Shown: in pieces, positions 29,569 through 37,931 of the stretch
Layout: each line of letters starts with the position of its first letter
Numbering within the stretch: the stretch's first letter is position 1
From: Pseudomonadales bacterium
GTDB lineage: Bacteria; Pseudomonadota; Gammaproteobacteria; Pseudomonadales; Azotimanducaceae
Direction of reading: 5' to 3'
Assembly: GCA_016779565.1 (NCBI GenBank)
Contig: JADHNJ010000004.1
Span: 1-64,000 of the forward strand
DNA: 64,000 bases
The notes under the pieces: generated by a model
Told to the model about the DNA's origin: nothing
The model's input: only the letters and a program-made list of their open reading frames with translations
Databases searched by the model: none
Translations under genes and position numbers: made by a program

Positions 29569-30609
29569 CTAAGCCTCCGCAATTGCCTCTTCGGCAAGGG
29601 TGAGTGACAAGTCAATGCGAGATTTTAGCGTTGGCAAATCAACTCCTTCGGTGCTTTTTTTGCCCTCCATATACCGGGCATAAACGCCGTGAACAATACA
29701 GGCCGACTTCCAGCGATTAAACGCTATGTAGTAGGGCAGATTAGATAAGTCTCGTCCCGTTTTCTGAGCATAGCGGGCAGCCAGCGCTGATCTCGAGGGA
29801 AAACCTGGCGGACTGGTTGCTGCCTCTGGTGTGATAGGCCGCGTATCGGTCGGGTCGGGCCATGCATTTAAAGCATAGGCTAGATCAGCCAATGGGTCAC
29901 CGAGGGTTGAGATCTCCCAATCTACGATGGCAGCAACCTTACTGTCAGCGCCAAACAAACAATTGTGCAGGCCGTAATCTCCGTGAACGACGCGAATAGG
30001 CCCCTGGTCTGGCAAGTTTGCCAAAAAATGTGCCTGTAGTTGATGGGCGCGATCATCATCGTAGCTCGCGCCCTCAACAGAAGATGTCCAAGATCGGTAC
30101 CAAGTTTTGACCTGGCGCCCAATGTACGAGTCGCGTTTACCGAGTTCTCCCAGGCCCACTGTGTCAGGATCTACCTGATGCAGATTGGCTAGGGCGTCAA
30201 AAAAAGAGTGAGCCATAGCTTCACGGCGATCCTGAGGGATAAGCGCTTTTGTGTCATCACTGTTGTAAAGCGGTTTGCCGTCTATTCGGCCCATAATATA
30301 AAACCAAGCACCGGTGACACTCGGATCTTCACAGAAACCAAACGGTCTCGGCACGGGGACCGAGGTTGTAGAAAGGGCTTTGATTAAAGCCCATTCTCGG
30401 CTCATATCGTGCGCTTTAGGTAGTAAATCCCCTTGTGGTGGTCGACGGATAACTGCGAGTTGCCCTTGGCTATCTTCGATTTGATAAGTCAGATTGGAGT
30501 GGCCGCCCTCAAGTCGAAGCCAGCGAAAGGGTGGACTGAGCTCTGGTACCACATCACGCACCCAAGCTTCCACGGCGCCAACATCATAGCCTTCTGGTTG
30601 GGACTCCAT
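29569..30609 (-). CDS. Phosphotransferase family protein (APH fold, ACAD10/11-like)
   Basis: 346 residues, ATG behind AAGGAGA. Kinase-like fold: LRLEGGHSNLTYQI nucleotide loop, brackets Brenner-type catalytic VVHGDYGLHNCLF, and metal motif IVDWEISTLGDPLADLAYAL. This subgroup accompanies acyl-CoA dehydrogenases in many bacteria and resembles the kinase domain of eukaryotic ACAD10/11, which phosphorylates 4-hydroxyacyl-CoAs; a similar role here is inference. It is not an antibiotic-resistance enzyme on present evidence. Last gene of a leftward four-gene set. Confidence 0.88.
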   Translation of the reverse strand: MESQPEGYDVGAVEAWVRDVVPELSPPFRWLRLEGGHSNLTYQIEDSQGQLAVIRRPPQGDLLPKAHDMSREWALIKALSTTSVPVPRPFGFCEDPSVTGAWFYIMGRIDGKPLYNSDDTKALIPQDRREAMAHSFFDALANLHQVDPDTVGLGELGKRDSYIGRQVKTWYRSWTSSVEGASYDDDRAHQLQAHFLANLPDQGPIRVVHGDYGLHNCLFGADSKVAAIVDWEISTLGDPLADLAYALNAWPDPTDTRPITPEAATSPPGFPSRSALAARYAQKTGRDLSNLPYYIAFNRWKSACIVHGVYARYMEGKKSTEGVDLPTLKSRIDLSLTLAEEAIAEA

Positions 30610-30682
30610 CTAGTTCTCCTTGTTCGTACCTGCTGCCTATGGCACTCGGCTGTCTTTCATTATGGCCGATTAGCCTAGCGTA

Positions 30683-31858
30683 TCAGCCCATTGCCTGATA
30701 CGCAGCCGTACGAATATTTGCGGCCATGGGCAGAATAGAGCCTAAGTATTGCGTCATAATAACGCCGACTAACTGCTCTTGAGGGTCAACCCAAAAGAAA
30801 GTCGACGCTGCACCTGACCAACCAAACTCGCCCTCACTGGTCAGACTCATCGCTTTGCCGACATCCATCATAACGCGAACCCCAAGCCCCCAACCATAGC
30901 CTGGTAATGCACCAATACCAATTTTGAGCGGTAGCTGTTCTAGCGGGATGCGATTGGCGGTCATCATCTTCAGCATGGCTCTAGACAGCAGAATTTCGCC
31001 CTGAGCACTTTGGCCGGTCAGCAACATGTTGGCAAATTTTAAATAATCTGCAGTTGTTGAGAATAATCCGTGACCACCGCGGACAAAATTAGGGTCATCA
31101 TCTGGATACATATCGCTGACGTCTATCGCGGTCAACGCTTGGTTCTTCGGGGGATTAATAGGCGATAAATCCTTAATATGACTGATGCCATACATTGGCA
31201 TTAGGCGGCTGCGGTCCTCTGCGGGTACTTGATAGCCGGTGTCAACCATGCCTAAGGGCTCAAATATGTGGGTCTTAAGTAAGGCAGGTAAAGATTCACC
31301 GGTTGCTTTCTCGATAATGTGCGCCAATACGTCAGTGGCGACGCTGTAGCGAAACTGACTACCCGGATGAAAGGCAAGCGGCTGCGACGCAAGCCTTGCC
31401 ATCATGTCGTCGAGAGAAACCGTACCATCCTCTGATAAGTTGATCGCATCATAGCCCGGTGCGATATGACAACCCGTAATAAATTCATAGGTAAACCCTG
31501 CGCGATGGGTCAGCAGGTCCTCAACAGTGATTAGTCGGTTTGCTGGGGCAAGGCTTCCATCTGGCAACAGCACTCGCATTGAAGCAAAAGCTGGGTTGTA
31601 TTGGGCAATGAAGTCAAACAAGTTCAATTTTCCTGCCTCGATCATCATCAAGGCCATCACAGAAACCACGGGTTTGGTCATCGAGTAAATTCGATAAATA
31701 GCGTGTTCTGGTATCGCCTGTTGCCCGTCCGCTGTCGCAAAACCGACACTTCCAGCATCGAAGCGTTCGCCTCGATGATCTATCCGCCATTCGATGCCCG
31801 CAAAGGCTTGGCGGTCAACATAGCGCTGGGCGGCTTGGGCGATCCTTGTCTGTCGCAT
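30683..31858 (-). CDS. Serine hydrolase of the class C beta-lactamase/EstB esterase family
   Basis: 391 residues, no signal peptide. Catalytic S-x-x-K is SMTK (Ser59, Lys62) in YRIYSMTKPVVS; the Tyr motif is RYSVATDVLAHII; the third motif is WSGAASTFFWVDP, the W-x-G of EstB-type carboxylesterases in place of the K-T-G of true beta-lactamases. So an intracellular esterase or lipase-like enzyme is more likely than a resistance enzyme. It sits between the NADPH reductase and phosphotransferase genes. Confidence 0.9.
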   Translation of the reverse strand: MRQTRIAQAAQRYVDRQAFAGIEWRIDHRGERFDAGSVGFATADGQQAIPEHAIYRIYSMTKPVVSVMALMMIEAGKLNLFDFIAQYNPAFASMRVLLPDGSLAPANRLITVEDLLTHRAGFTYEFITGCHIAPGYDAINLSEDGTVSLDDMMARLASQPLAFHPGSQFRYSVATDVLAHIIEKATGESLPALLKTHIFEPLGMVDTGYQVPAEDRSRLMPMYGISHIKDLSPINPPKNQALTAIDVSDMYPDDDPNFVRGGHGLFSTTADYLKFANMLLTGQSAQGEILLSRAMLKMMTANRIPLEQLPLKIGIGALPGYGWGLGVRVMMDVGKAMSLTSEGEFGWSGAASTFFWVDPQEQLVGVIMTQYLGSILPMAANIRTAAYQAMG

Positions 31859-31904
31859 GATTTTTTGCTCCCAATATGGACTTAAGGGCGAATCAAGTCG
31901 CTGC

Positions 31905-32894
31905 TTATGGCTCGAGTTTCACTAACATCTTGCCTTTGTTCCCGCCATTGAATAACGCAATGAAGGCATCTGGGGTACTTTCAAGGCCTTCGTAGACAGT
32001 TTCCTCGTAGCGTATGTCACCTGACTGGATCCAAGCTGCCATCTGAGTCTGAAATTTTTTCCGCTCTGATTCAAAAGCCGAGACGACGAAGCCTTTTAGT
32101 GTAATAAATTTATAGATCGTTTCTGTCAGATTCCGAGGTCCAGGAGTGGGCTCGCCGTCATCATTGTAGTGAGCGATCATGCCGCAGATTGGAATGCGTC
32201 CATAGGGGCGCATATGCGTGAGCGCTGCTTCCAATTGTGCGCCGCCGACATTTTCAAAATACACATCGATGCCTTCTGGGGCGCTGCTCCGTAATTCTGC
32301 CAAGGCGTTGGCAGTTTTATAATTAAATGCGTGATCAAAGCCATAGTCTTTGATCAAACTTTCAACTTTGTCGTCACTGCCTGCGCTGCCGATGACGTGC
32401 CCACCCTGGAGCTTTGCGATCTGACCGACCAAGTTGCCCACAGCACCTGAGGCGGCTGACACAAAAAGTGATTCACCGGATTGGTATTCGCCGGTAATTA
32501 GAAGTCCGCCCCAAGCTGTGAGCCCCGGCATGCCCATCACGCCTAAATAGCTGGGTAAGGGCGCAAGGTTTGGATCTAGCGGCGTCAACGCCTCTGCATT
32601 GTCAACAAAGTGGCTGTGCCAGCTCCGACCGCTCAGTACAAAGGTGCCCTCGGGTAAGGCAGCAGATTTTGAGTCAAGGACCTGGCCAACTGCAGCGCCG
32701 AATAGCGGTGATCCAGGCGCCATGAAGCGCATCCGCCCGCGCATATAGGGGTCTACCGACAAGTACAAATTTTGAACTAGGACCTCGTCAGTCTGCAGCG
32801 GGTTAAGGGCCACTTCGCGCAATTCAAAATCTTCGGTCTTGGGCAGTCCTTGGGGGGTACGGGCAAGATGATAAACCTGAGCACTTTTAAACAT
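31905..32894 (-). CDS. NADPH-dependent zinc-free MDR reductase (CurA/PTGR-like)
   Basis: 329 residues, ATG behind AAAAAGGAAC. The family start SVDPYMRGRM, the Rossmann loop VSAASGAVGNLVGQIAKLQG and the segment IDVYFENVGGAQLEAALTHM are those of prostaglandin/curcumin/2-alkenal reductases, which saturate the C=C of alpha,beta-unsaturated ketones or aldehydes using NADPH. No structural or catalytic zinc Cys cluster. Follows the phosphatase-like gene by 16 bases. Likely helps detoxify or degrade enones. Confidence 0.93.
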   Translation of the reverse strand: MFKSAQVYHLARTPQGLPKTEDFELREVALNPLQTDEVLVQNLYLSVDPYMRGRMRFMAPGSPLFGAAVGQVLDSKSAALPEGTFVLSGRSWHSHFVDNAEALTPLDPNLAPLPSYLGVMGMPGLTAWGGLLITGEYQSGESLFVSAASGAVGNLVGQIAKLQGGHVIGSAGSDDKVESLIKDYGFDHAFNYKTANALAELRSSAPEGIDVYFENVGGAQLEAALTHMRPYGRIPICGMIAHYNDDGEPTPGPRNLTETIYKFITLKGFVVSAFESERKKFQTQMAAWIQSGDIRYEETVYEGLESTPDAFIALFNGGNKGKMLVKLEP

Positions 32895-32910
32895 GCGTGT
32901 TCCTTTTTAG

Positions 32911-33459
32911 TTAGTTACCAGGGTTTGAGCCTTCTGGCGAGTCAGTCTGGGACAGTGTTTGATCGATGAAATCTAACCACTGGGGATAAGCTTTCCAGGC
33001 CTCTTTCTCCCAAATGGCGTCAAGATCGGCGCGAGCCTGCGCCTCATCGGTATTGAGGACAAGTCTCCGATACAAATAGATAAAAGCTGATGCGCGATAA
33101 TTGGCATCGCAATGGACGAGAACTTTTTGCGGGCCTGCTGCCTGAAGCACTTGAGCAAATAGCTTATAATCTGAGTCAGCGGGGGAGGACCAATCAACGG
33201 GTATGTGAACGTAATTAATGCCTAATTGAGAGATGTCATAGCCCTCGCGAGCCATTCGGTCAGAGGGGTTTTGTGTGAGATTAATGACCAGGTCGACCTG
33301 CGCTTCGGGCAGCGTTGCAATTTGATCAAAATCGATTTGTCCCATTGATAGCAGGTTTGGATTGATTTCCTGGTAGTTCAGGGTGGAGGACAAAGGCTTC
33401 GCGATGGCGGCCAAGCAGAAGTTTAAAAACAAAGCAAATGCGACAAGAGAGCGGAGCAT
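32911..33459 (-). CDS. Exported tyrosine-phosphatase-like protein with a C-x4-R active loop
   Basis: 182 residues from ATG 33459, chosen because a signal peptide (LVAFALFLNFCLAAIAKP) begins there; the longer frame starts with TTG without a Shine-Dalgarno. The fold resembles cysteine phosphatases: NYVHIPVDWSSP then KVLVHCDANYRASAFIYLY. The loop is H-C-D-A-N-Y-R, four residues between Cys and Arg rather than the canonical five; a four-residue spacing is also seen in DUF442-type phosphatase-like domains. Activity is therefore uncertain. Periplasmic location predicted. It is divergent from the formyltransferase gene. Confidence 0.75.
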   Translation of the reverse strand: MLRSLVAFALFLNFCLAAIAKPLSSTLNYQEINPNLLSMGQIDFDQIATLPEAQVDLVINLTQNPSDRMAREGYDISQLGINYVHIPVDWSSPADSDYKLFAQVLQAAGPQKVLVHCDANYRASAFIYLYRRLVLNTDEAQARADLDAIWEKEAWKAYPQWLDFIDQTLSQTDSPEGSNPGN

Positions 33460-33552
33460 AGTGACGGAGCCGATTTTTTCTCGATTCTCCCACGTGGACG
33501 AATCGAAAGTAAATGCGAGTCTTTTGGCTTGGGCGCTACCGGATGAAGGCAA

Positions 33553-34293
33553 GTGAAAATCGTTTTACTCACCAATAGAGATCTCGCGAGCTTTAAGGCA
33601 GCCAGGCAGTTGCTGAGTATGTTGCCGAATGAGGATTGGCTCTGCTTGATGACGGAAACCGTTGGCAAACCTGGTCAATTGATCGATGAAGGTCTGCTTG
33701 GACTCAAAAACTATGAGCATCTGTGTTTAGAGGGGTTGTTAGGAGTGACGACCGATGGGCAAGGCCTGCAACAAGCGATGGCAGATGCCCTCGGAATACC
33801 CATCTATGGTGCTGTTGCGATTAACCAGGGTGAATCCTTAGGTCGCTTACGCAGCTTCGAGCCAGATCTTATCTTGTCGATTCGGTTCGGTGCTATATTA
33901 AATCGCGAGGTCATCAGTTTGCCAAAGCTTGGAGTGTTAAATTTGCATTCTGGGCTGCTCCCAGAGTTCCAGGGCATCATGGCTACTTTTTGGGCAATGT
34001 TGTTCCAAAGCCTTGATTACGGCTTTACGATTCATTCGATTGTTGATGCCAAGATCGACCGTGGACCCATTATTCACCGGCAATCGATGGCTTTGGATCC
34101 CGCTACGGATTACTTAACTCAATTGCTTGCGCTTTACGAGGTGGCGATTCCCGTATTGGCCGAGCAAATCGCCACGCTGGAGCAGCGCGGGGTACTACCC
34201 CAAACGCCCCAAGTTGCGCCCGGCCGATATTTTGGCTTGCCAACCAGCAGGGATATCTCGCAGTTTAAAGCGCTTGGATTGAAGCTCTTTTAA
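33553..34293 (+). CDS. Formyltransferase-fold protein (Fmt/PurN-like)
   Basis: 246 residues, GTG start at 33553 (MKIVLLTNRDLASF). The 10-formyl-THF hydrolase/transferase core is visible: RFGAILNREVISLPKLGVLN, catalytic His in NLHSGLLPEFQG, and Asp in VDAKIDRGPIIHRQ. It lacks the C-terminal tRNA-binding domain of Fmt and is longer than PurN, so it probably formylates a small amine or sugar amine, as in WbkC/ArnA-type enzymes. The partner pathway is not evident here. Confidence 0.8.
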   Translation: MKIVLLTNRDLASFKAARQLLSMLPNEDWLCLMTETVGKPGQLIDEGLLGLKNYEHLCLEGLLGVTTDGQGLQQAMADALGIPIYGAVAINQGESLGRLRSFEPDLILSIRFGAILNREVISLPKLGVLNLHSGLLPEFQGIMATFWAMLFQSLDYGFTIHSIVDAKIDRGPIIHRQSMALDPATDYLTQLLALYEVAIPVLAEQIATLEQRGVLPQTPQVAPGRYFGLPTSRDISQFKALGLKLF

Positions 34294-34332
34294 GCACCTG
34301 ACAGCGCAAGTGCCGTTATAGCGCAGGAGCGC

Positions 34333-34367
34333 GACGCTACACATAACAGAGCGCTCGTGGTAGCGTC
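34333..34367. promoter_or_regulatory. 8-bp inverted repeat upstream of a luciferase-like oxidoreductase gene
   Basis: GACGCTAC (34333-34340) and GTAGCGTC (34360-34367) form a perfect inverted repeat with a 19-base spacer, ending 40 bases before the start codon at 34408. It could be an operator, or a terminator-like hairpin for the upstream gene without a T-run. Confidence 0.35.
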
Positions 34368-34407
34368 CAAACTCACGTTAGTCAATACGCGGAACAAGGA
34401 GAATATA

Positions 34408-35286
34408 ATGGATTTAACTCGATTAGGCGTTTGGTTTTTTCAAGATGGTTTTACCTCCATCGAAGCTGCCGATGCTGCAAAGCGTATTGAAGCGCTTGGT
34501 TATAGCGCGTTATGGATTCCAGAAACGGTCGGTAGGAGTCCTGTCGCCACCGCAGCTTGGCTACTGTCTCAAACCACGAACCTGACAGTGGCTACGGGCA
34601 TTATGAATATTTACCATCGTGAGCCTGGGGTAACGATGGCAGCCCAGCAAACACTGGCAGAACAGTCCTCAGACCGATTCTTGCTCGGTATTGGTGTATC
34701 TCACAAGCCGCTCGTAGAGGGTGTCAGAGGGCTTGAATATCGTCCGCCTGTCGCGACGATGAAAGATTACCTAACTAAAATGCAAGCATCACCGTATACC
34801 GGTAGGGCGCCTGCAGAAACCACCAAAACTGTGATTGCAGCGCTCGGGCCAAAGATGTTGGCGTTAGCTGCCAGTCACGCGGCGGGGGCTCACCCCTATT
34901 TTTCGTCGCCAGAACATACCCGGATGGCGAGAGATATTATGGGGCCTGGTCCGCTCCTTTGTGTCGAGCAAAAAGTGATCTTAGAGCCGGATCCGGACAA
35001 GGCCCGAGCGGCAGCCCGGCCAGTCGCTCAGATCTACCAAGGTCTTCCAAACTATCGCAATAATTGGCTGCGTATGGGACTGACCGAAGACGATATCAAC
35101 AATCTCTCGGATCGATTTATCGATACGACATTTGCCTGGGGGACAGCTGATGCCATTCAGGAACGGTTGCAAGCGCATTTTGATGCTGGTGCCGATCATG
35201 TTTGCGTTCAACCGGTAGATCCTAGTGGTGTCCTTGGTCAGCTTGATTGGTCGGTCTTGGAGGCTCTAGCGCCCACTGCCGGTTAG
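34408..35286 (+). CDS. Luciferase-like (LLM class) flavin/F420-dependent oxidoreductase
   Basis: 292 residues from ATG 34408, behind AAGGAGAA; the open frame starts earlier at 34357. TIM-barrel LLM pattern: LGVWFFQDGFTSIEAADAA, SALWIPETVGRSPVATAAW, TVATGIMNIYHREP and DRFLLGIGVSHKPLVEGVRG. It resembles the actinobacterial MSMEG_4141-type subfamily annotated as F420-dependent. Whether this gammaproteobacterium makes F420 cannot be seen here; reduced FMN is the alternative cofactor. It converges on the glutamate-synthase-like gene with 19 bases between. Confidence 0.88.
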   Translation: MDLTRLGVWFFQDGFTSIEAADAAKRIEALGYSALWIPETVGRSPVATAAWLLSQTTNLTVATGIMNIYHREPGVTMAAQQTLAEQSSDRFLLGIGVSHKPLVEGVRGLEYRPPVATMKDYLTKMQASPYTGRAPAETTKTVIAALGPKMLALAASHAAGAHPYFSSPEHTRMARDIMGPGPLLCVEQKVILEPDPDKARAAARPVAQIYQGLPNYRNNWLRMGLTEDDINNLSDRFIDTTFAWGTADAIQERLQAHFDAGADHVCVQPVDPSGVLGQLDWSVLEALAPTAG

Positions 35287-35305
35287 GTAGAACGCTGATC
35301 CGAAT

Positions 35306-36922
35306 TTAGCTTGGTGTTATTGGGCTAAATTGTTGGATATTCACTCGGGACCAGTACTCGGCCAAGCGAGGGTCAGCGATGGGCTCATCGGTGAACAGCT
35401 GATTGTAGGAAACGTTCGGATAAATTTGATCAGCGAGAAGAATCTCGCTGCCGGACAGTCGTCGGACAATGTGTCGTCGGTTGAGATCAACTGGGTGCTT
35501 AATGCCGGCCGCGCCGATCATCTCACCCACTGCTGCTAACGTGTTTCGATGAAAATTGGCCACCCGCTGGGCTTTGAGTTCGACATCAAGCACCCTGTAT
35601 CGGCTTGGGTCCATGGTGGCGATTCCGGTTGGGCACAGTCCAGAAGCGCAGTTTCTTGCCTGTATGCAACCGAGCGCAAACATAAAAGGTCGGGCCATAT
35701 TGATCCAATCGGCCCCAAGCGCGCAATGTTTGACAATATCAAAGGCGCTCACCAGCTTCCCGGAGGCGGCAATCTTAACCCGGTCTCTGAGGCCAGCACC
35801 ACGGAGCGCATTATCCACAAACACGAGCGCATCGGTTAGAGGGCAACCCAGATGGTCGGAAAACTCAGCAGGTGCAGCGCCTGTGCCGCCTTCGGCGCCA
35901 TCTACCGTGATGAAATCCAAGGCGATACCGGTTGTCACCATCGCTTTAACGATTGCGATAAGCTCCCATGGGTGTCCAATACATAGCTTAATGCCGACAG
36001 GCTTGCCTTCGGACAAGGTGCGTAATCGGTCGGCAAACATCAGTAAGCTTTCCGGTGAATCAAATGCGCTATGTTTTGCTGGCGATATGCAGTCTTGGCC
36101 CTCGGGTATACCCCTGGTCGTGGCGATTTCGCGGTTAACTTTAGCGGCAGGCAGCATACCACCATGGCCTGGCTTAGCCCCCTGACTGAGTTTAATCTCA
36201 ATCATTTTAATTTGGCGTCGGGCAGCTTGTTGGGTGAAAAGGCTTTCATCGAGCTTGCCATCGGGCGTCCTGAAACCAAAATAGCCTGTAGACACTTGTA
36301 AAATCAGATCACCTTTACCACGAATATGATAGGGAGAAACCGATCCCTCCCCGGTGTTCTGAGCGAATCCGCCGAGCGCTGCGCCAAGGTTTAGTGCCTC
36401 AATCGCAGGTGGCGACAAGGCCCCAAAGGAGGTGCCCGAGATGTTTAGTAGTGACACATCATAGGCGTTATCTCCTAGACCGACCCGGGTGGGAAAGTCA
36501 GCCGCCTCGATCTCGATCGGGACGATGGAGTGATTTAGCCAAGAAAAGTCCTCTTCATACATTGATTCGATCGACCCGAAAGGTCTGGTGGCGAACTCCG
36601 ATTTCGCCCTTTGGTAGACCATTGCGCGCTGATTTCGCGAATAGGGCAGTTCCGCATCGTCTGCCTCCCAAAAATATTGTCTGAGCTCGGGACGAATACT
36701 TTCAAAAAAATAGCGCAGCCGACCGATAATTGGAAAATTGGCACGTACAGAGCTTTGTTTTTGGAACAAATCGTAAAGCCCTAGAGCTGACAGTATCGAG
36801 GCGGTAGTCAGGGCTGTCGTAAGAGATAAGCTAGTAAAACCAAGCAAGTTAGCTGTGCCAAGACCGGCAGTGCAAAGTAGTGAATAAAACAGCGCCGAAT
36901 ATCGGCCAAGAACCCAATTCAT
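35306..36922 (-). CDS. FMN-binding glutamate-synthase-family protein (GltB2 domain), membrane-anchored
   Basis: 538 residues from ATG 36922, with CAGGAGT upstream; the longer frame starting at 36961 lacks such a site. Two hydrophobic segments near the N-terminus (about residues 8-50) suggest membrane anchoring. The central FMN/2-oxoglutarate-site domain is recognisable from GTSFGALSPPAIEALN, KPGHGGMLPAAKV and DFITVDGAEGGTGAAPAEF. The 3Fe-4S cysteines appear as C-x5-C-x4-C in GCIQARNCASGLCPTGI. No glutaminase domain, so it is a stand-alone synthase-like oxidoreductase; physiological reaction unknown. Confidence 0.9.
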   Translation of the reverse strand: MNWVLGRYSALFYSLLCTAGLGTANLLGFTSLSLTTALTTASILSALGLYDLFQKQSSVRANFPIIGRLRYFFESIRPELRQYFWEADDAELPYSRNQRAMVYQRAKSEFATRPFGSIESMYEEDFSWLNHSIVPIEIEAADFPTRVGLGDNAYDVSLLNISGTSFGALSPPAIEALNLGAALGGFAQNTGEGSVSPYHIRGKGDLILQVSTGYFGFRTPDGKLDESLFTQQAARRQIKMIEIKLSQGAKPGHGGMLPAAKVNREIATTRGIPEGQDCISPAKHSAFDSPESLLMFADRLRTLSEGKPVGIKLCIGHPWELIAIVKAMVTTGIALDFITVDGAEGGTGAAPAEFSDHLGCPLTDALVFVDNALRGAGLRDRVKIAASGKLVSAFDIVKHCALGADWINMARPFMFALGCIQARNCASGLCPTGIATMDPSRYRVLDVELKAQRVANFHRNTLAAVGEMIGAAGIKHPVDLNRRHIVRRLSGSEILLADQIYPNVSYNQLFTDEPIADPRLAEYWSRVNIQQFSPITPS

Positions 36923-37140
36923 CCGCGTGACTCCTGAGCTTAGGATGGGAGTTAAGACCAAAATAGCGTGTGATTCAAGGCGATTTAGTTGCGTTCCAGA
37001 GCCTATGATGTGCCGCGTAACGAGAGATTATTGGCTTTTCTGATTGCCGAGGATCGACATCCAGGCGGGGGTGTAACAGCGAGCCGTTGATTGGCCAATC
37101 TAGTGCCTTGTCGGCAAAACTTGAGCATCGTATTGGTTTT

Positions 37141-37200
37141 AGTGTGATTGGGCTCAGTGTGATTGTTCTTAGAGTGGTTGGTCTTAGGGTGATTAGTTTT
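37141..37200. repeat. Four 15-bp imperfect tandem repeats
   Basis: Units AGTGTGATTGGGCTC, AGTGTGATTGTTCTT, AGAGTGGTTGGTCTT and AGGGTGATTAGTTTT occupy 37141-37155, 37156-37170, 37171-37185 and 37186-37200, with partial units on both sides (TATTGGTTTT before, GGGGTG after). Copies have diverged by several bases each. Confidence 0.85.
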
Positions 37201-37720
37201 GGGGTGTAAGCCTTGGCACTTCGATGAGCTGCAGCTCCCCAAACCTGCTAAGTCTTTCGAGTCTCAGGCGTTTTCGATGGGTGCAGGCGTCCTGATGAAA
37301 TGACATTGGCATTGTGTTCTGCAATGGGCGCTTGGGTGATGCAGAATGATCCGTCAGATTCCGAAGTAAAAGCTGGGCATGACGTGACGAAATATGCCTC
37401 AACTGATCAGGGGCTTTTCTCTAATCGTTAGGCGCCAGCGGTTGAGGTTTGATGCGAACAAGAGCCGCCGGTGATCGTTCAGTGCGGTCCTGACATTAGC
37501 TGGCTGCACCTTAGACATTTTTAAAAATTGACGGGACGCTGATGGCTTTAAGCGCTTTGTGAGAGGTGCGCTATCGAGACCGTTGGATCTTGGTTAGGCT
37601 TGATGAGTTAAACATTATTGAGCATTAATAACAGATTTAACACGACCGATTTTACAAAAGCCCAGTATTTTCAGATTGGCTTCTAGTTGGGTTCTAGCAG
37701 TCGAGTCTGAGGTCTTTTAC

Positions 37721-37744
37721 CGGTATAGTCTTGCGAGTATACCG
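37721..37744. promoter_or_regulatory. Inverted repeat CGGTATA-N10-TATACCG, possible operator
   Basis: CGGTATA (37721-37727) and TATACCG (37738-37744) are perfect 7-bp arms around a 10-base spacer, about 190 bases upstream of the BVMO-like gene. This symmetry fits a dimeric repressor or activator site. No regulator gene is nearby, so the assignment is tentative. Confidence 0.35.
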
Positions 37745-37931
37745 AAGGCTAACGAGCGATTTGGATCAATCGAGTCTTGTCACATTTCAAGCTTATAGTC
37801 TTTTGTCATTCGTGTCTGAAGAGACAGGTTGGGTAGCTAACCCGCAGTGATGAGCGGCCAAAAACCAACTTCAGGCTAAAAATCGGTAAATTATGGGTGG
37901 ATGTATCGAGCAAGGAAGGTAGGAGAAGCTT

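Larger units (their letters stand above)
36923..37931. other. 1-kb divergent spacer before the BVMO-like gene
   Basis: No gene recognised. Frames such as 37003-37242 (minus) arise from the in-frame 15-bp tandem repeat and are not credible. The region contains the tandem array 37141-37200, an AT-richer stretch around 37600-37680, an inverted repeat (37721-37744) and a good ribosome-binding site AGGAGAAGCTT just before 37932. It probably carries the regulatory region for the BVMO-like operon. Confidence 0.6.

Noticed and set aside
29569-30609. Aminoglycoside resistance kinase
   Set aside because: Only the general APH fold is shared; sequence and context match the acyl-CoA-dehydrogenase-associated subgroup.
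30683-31858. Beta-lactamase resistance gene
   Set aside because: The third motif is W-S-G rather than K-T-G and there is no signal peptide, which fits EstB-type esterases.
35556-36185. 209-residue plus-strand frame inside the glutamate-synthase-like gene
   Set aside because: Antisense to a gene with clear FMN and 3Fe-4S motifs; composition is that of a shadow frame.
37003-37242. Minus-strand 79-residue protein with N-H/K-T repeats
   Set aside because: The peptide repeat is a by-product of the 15-bp DNA tandem repeat, which keeps frame; there is no ribosome-binding site or family similarity.
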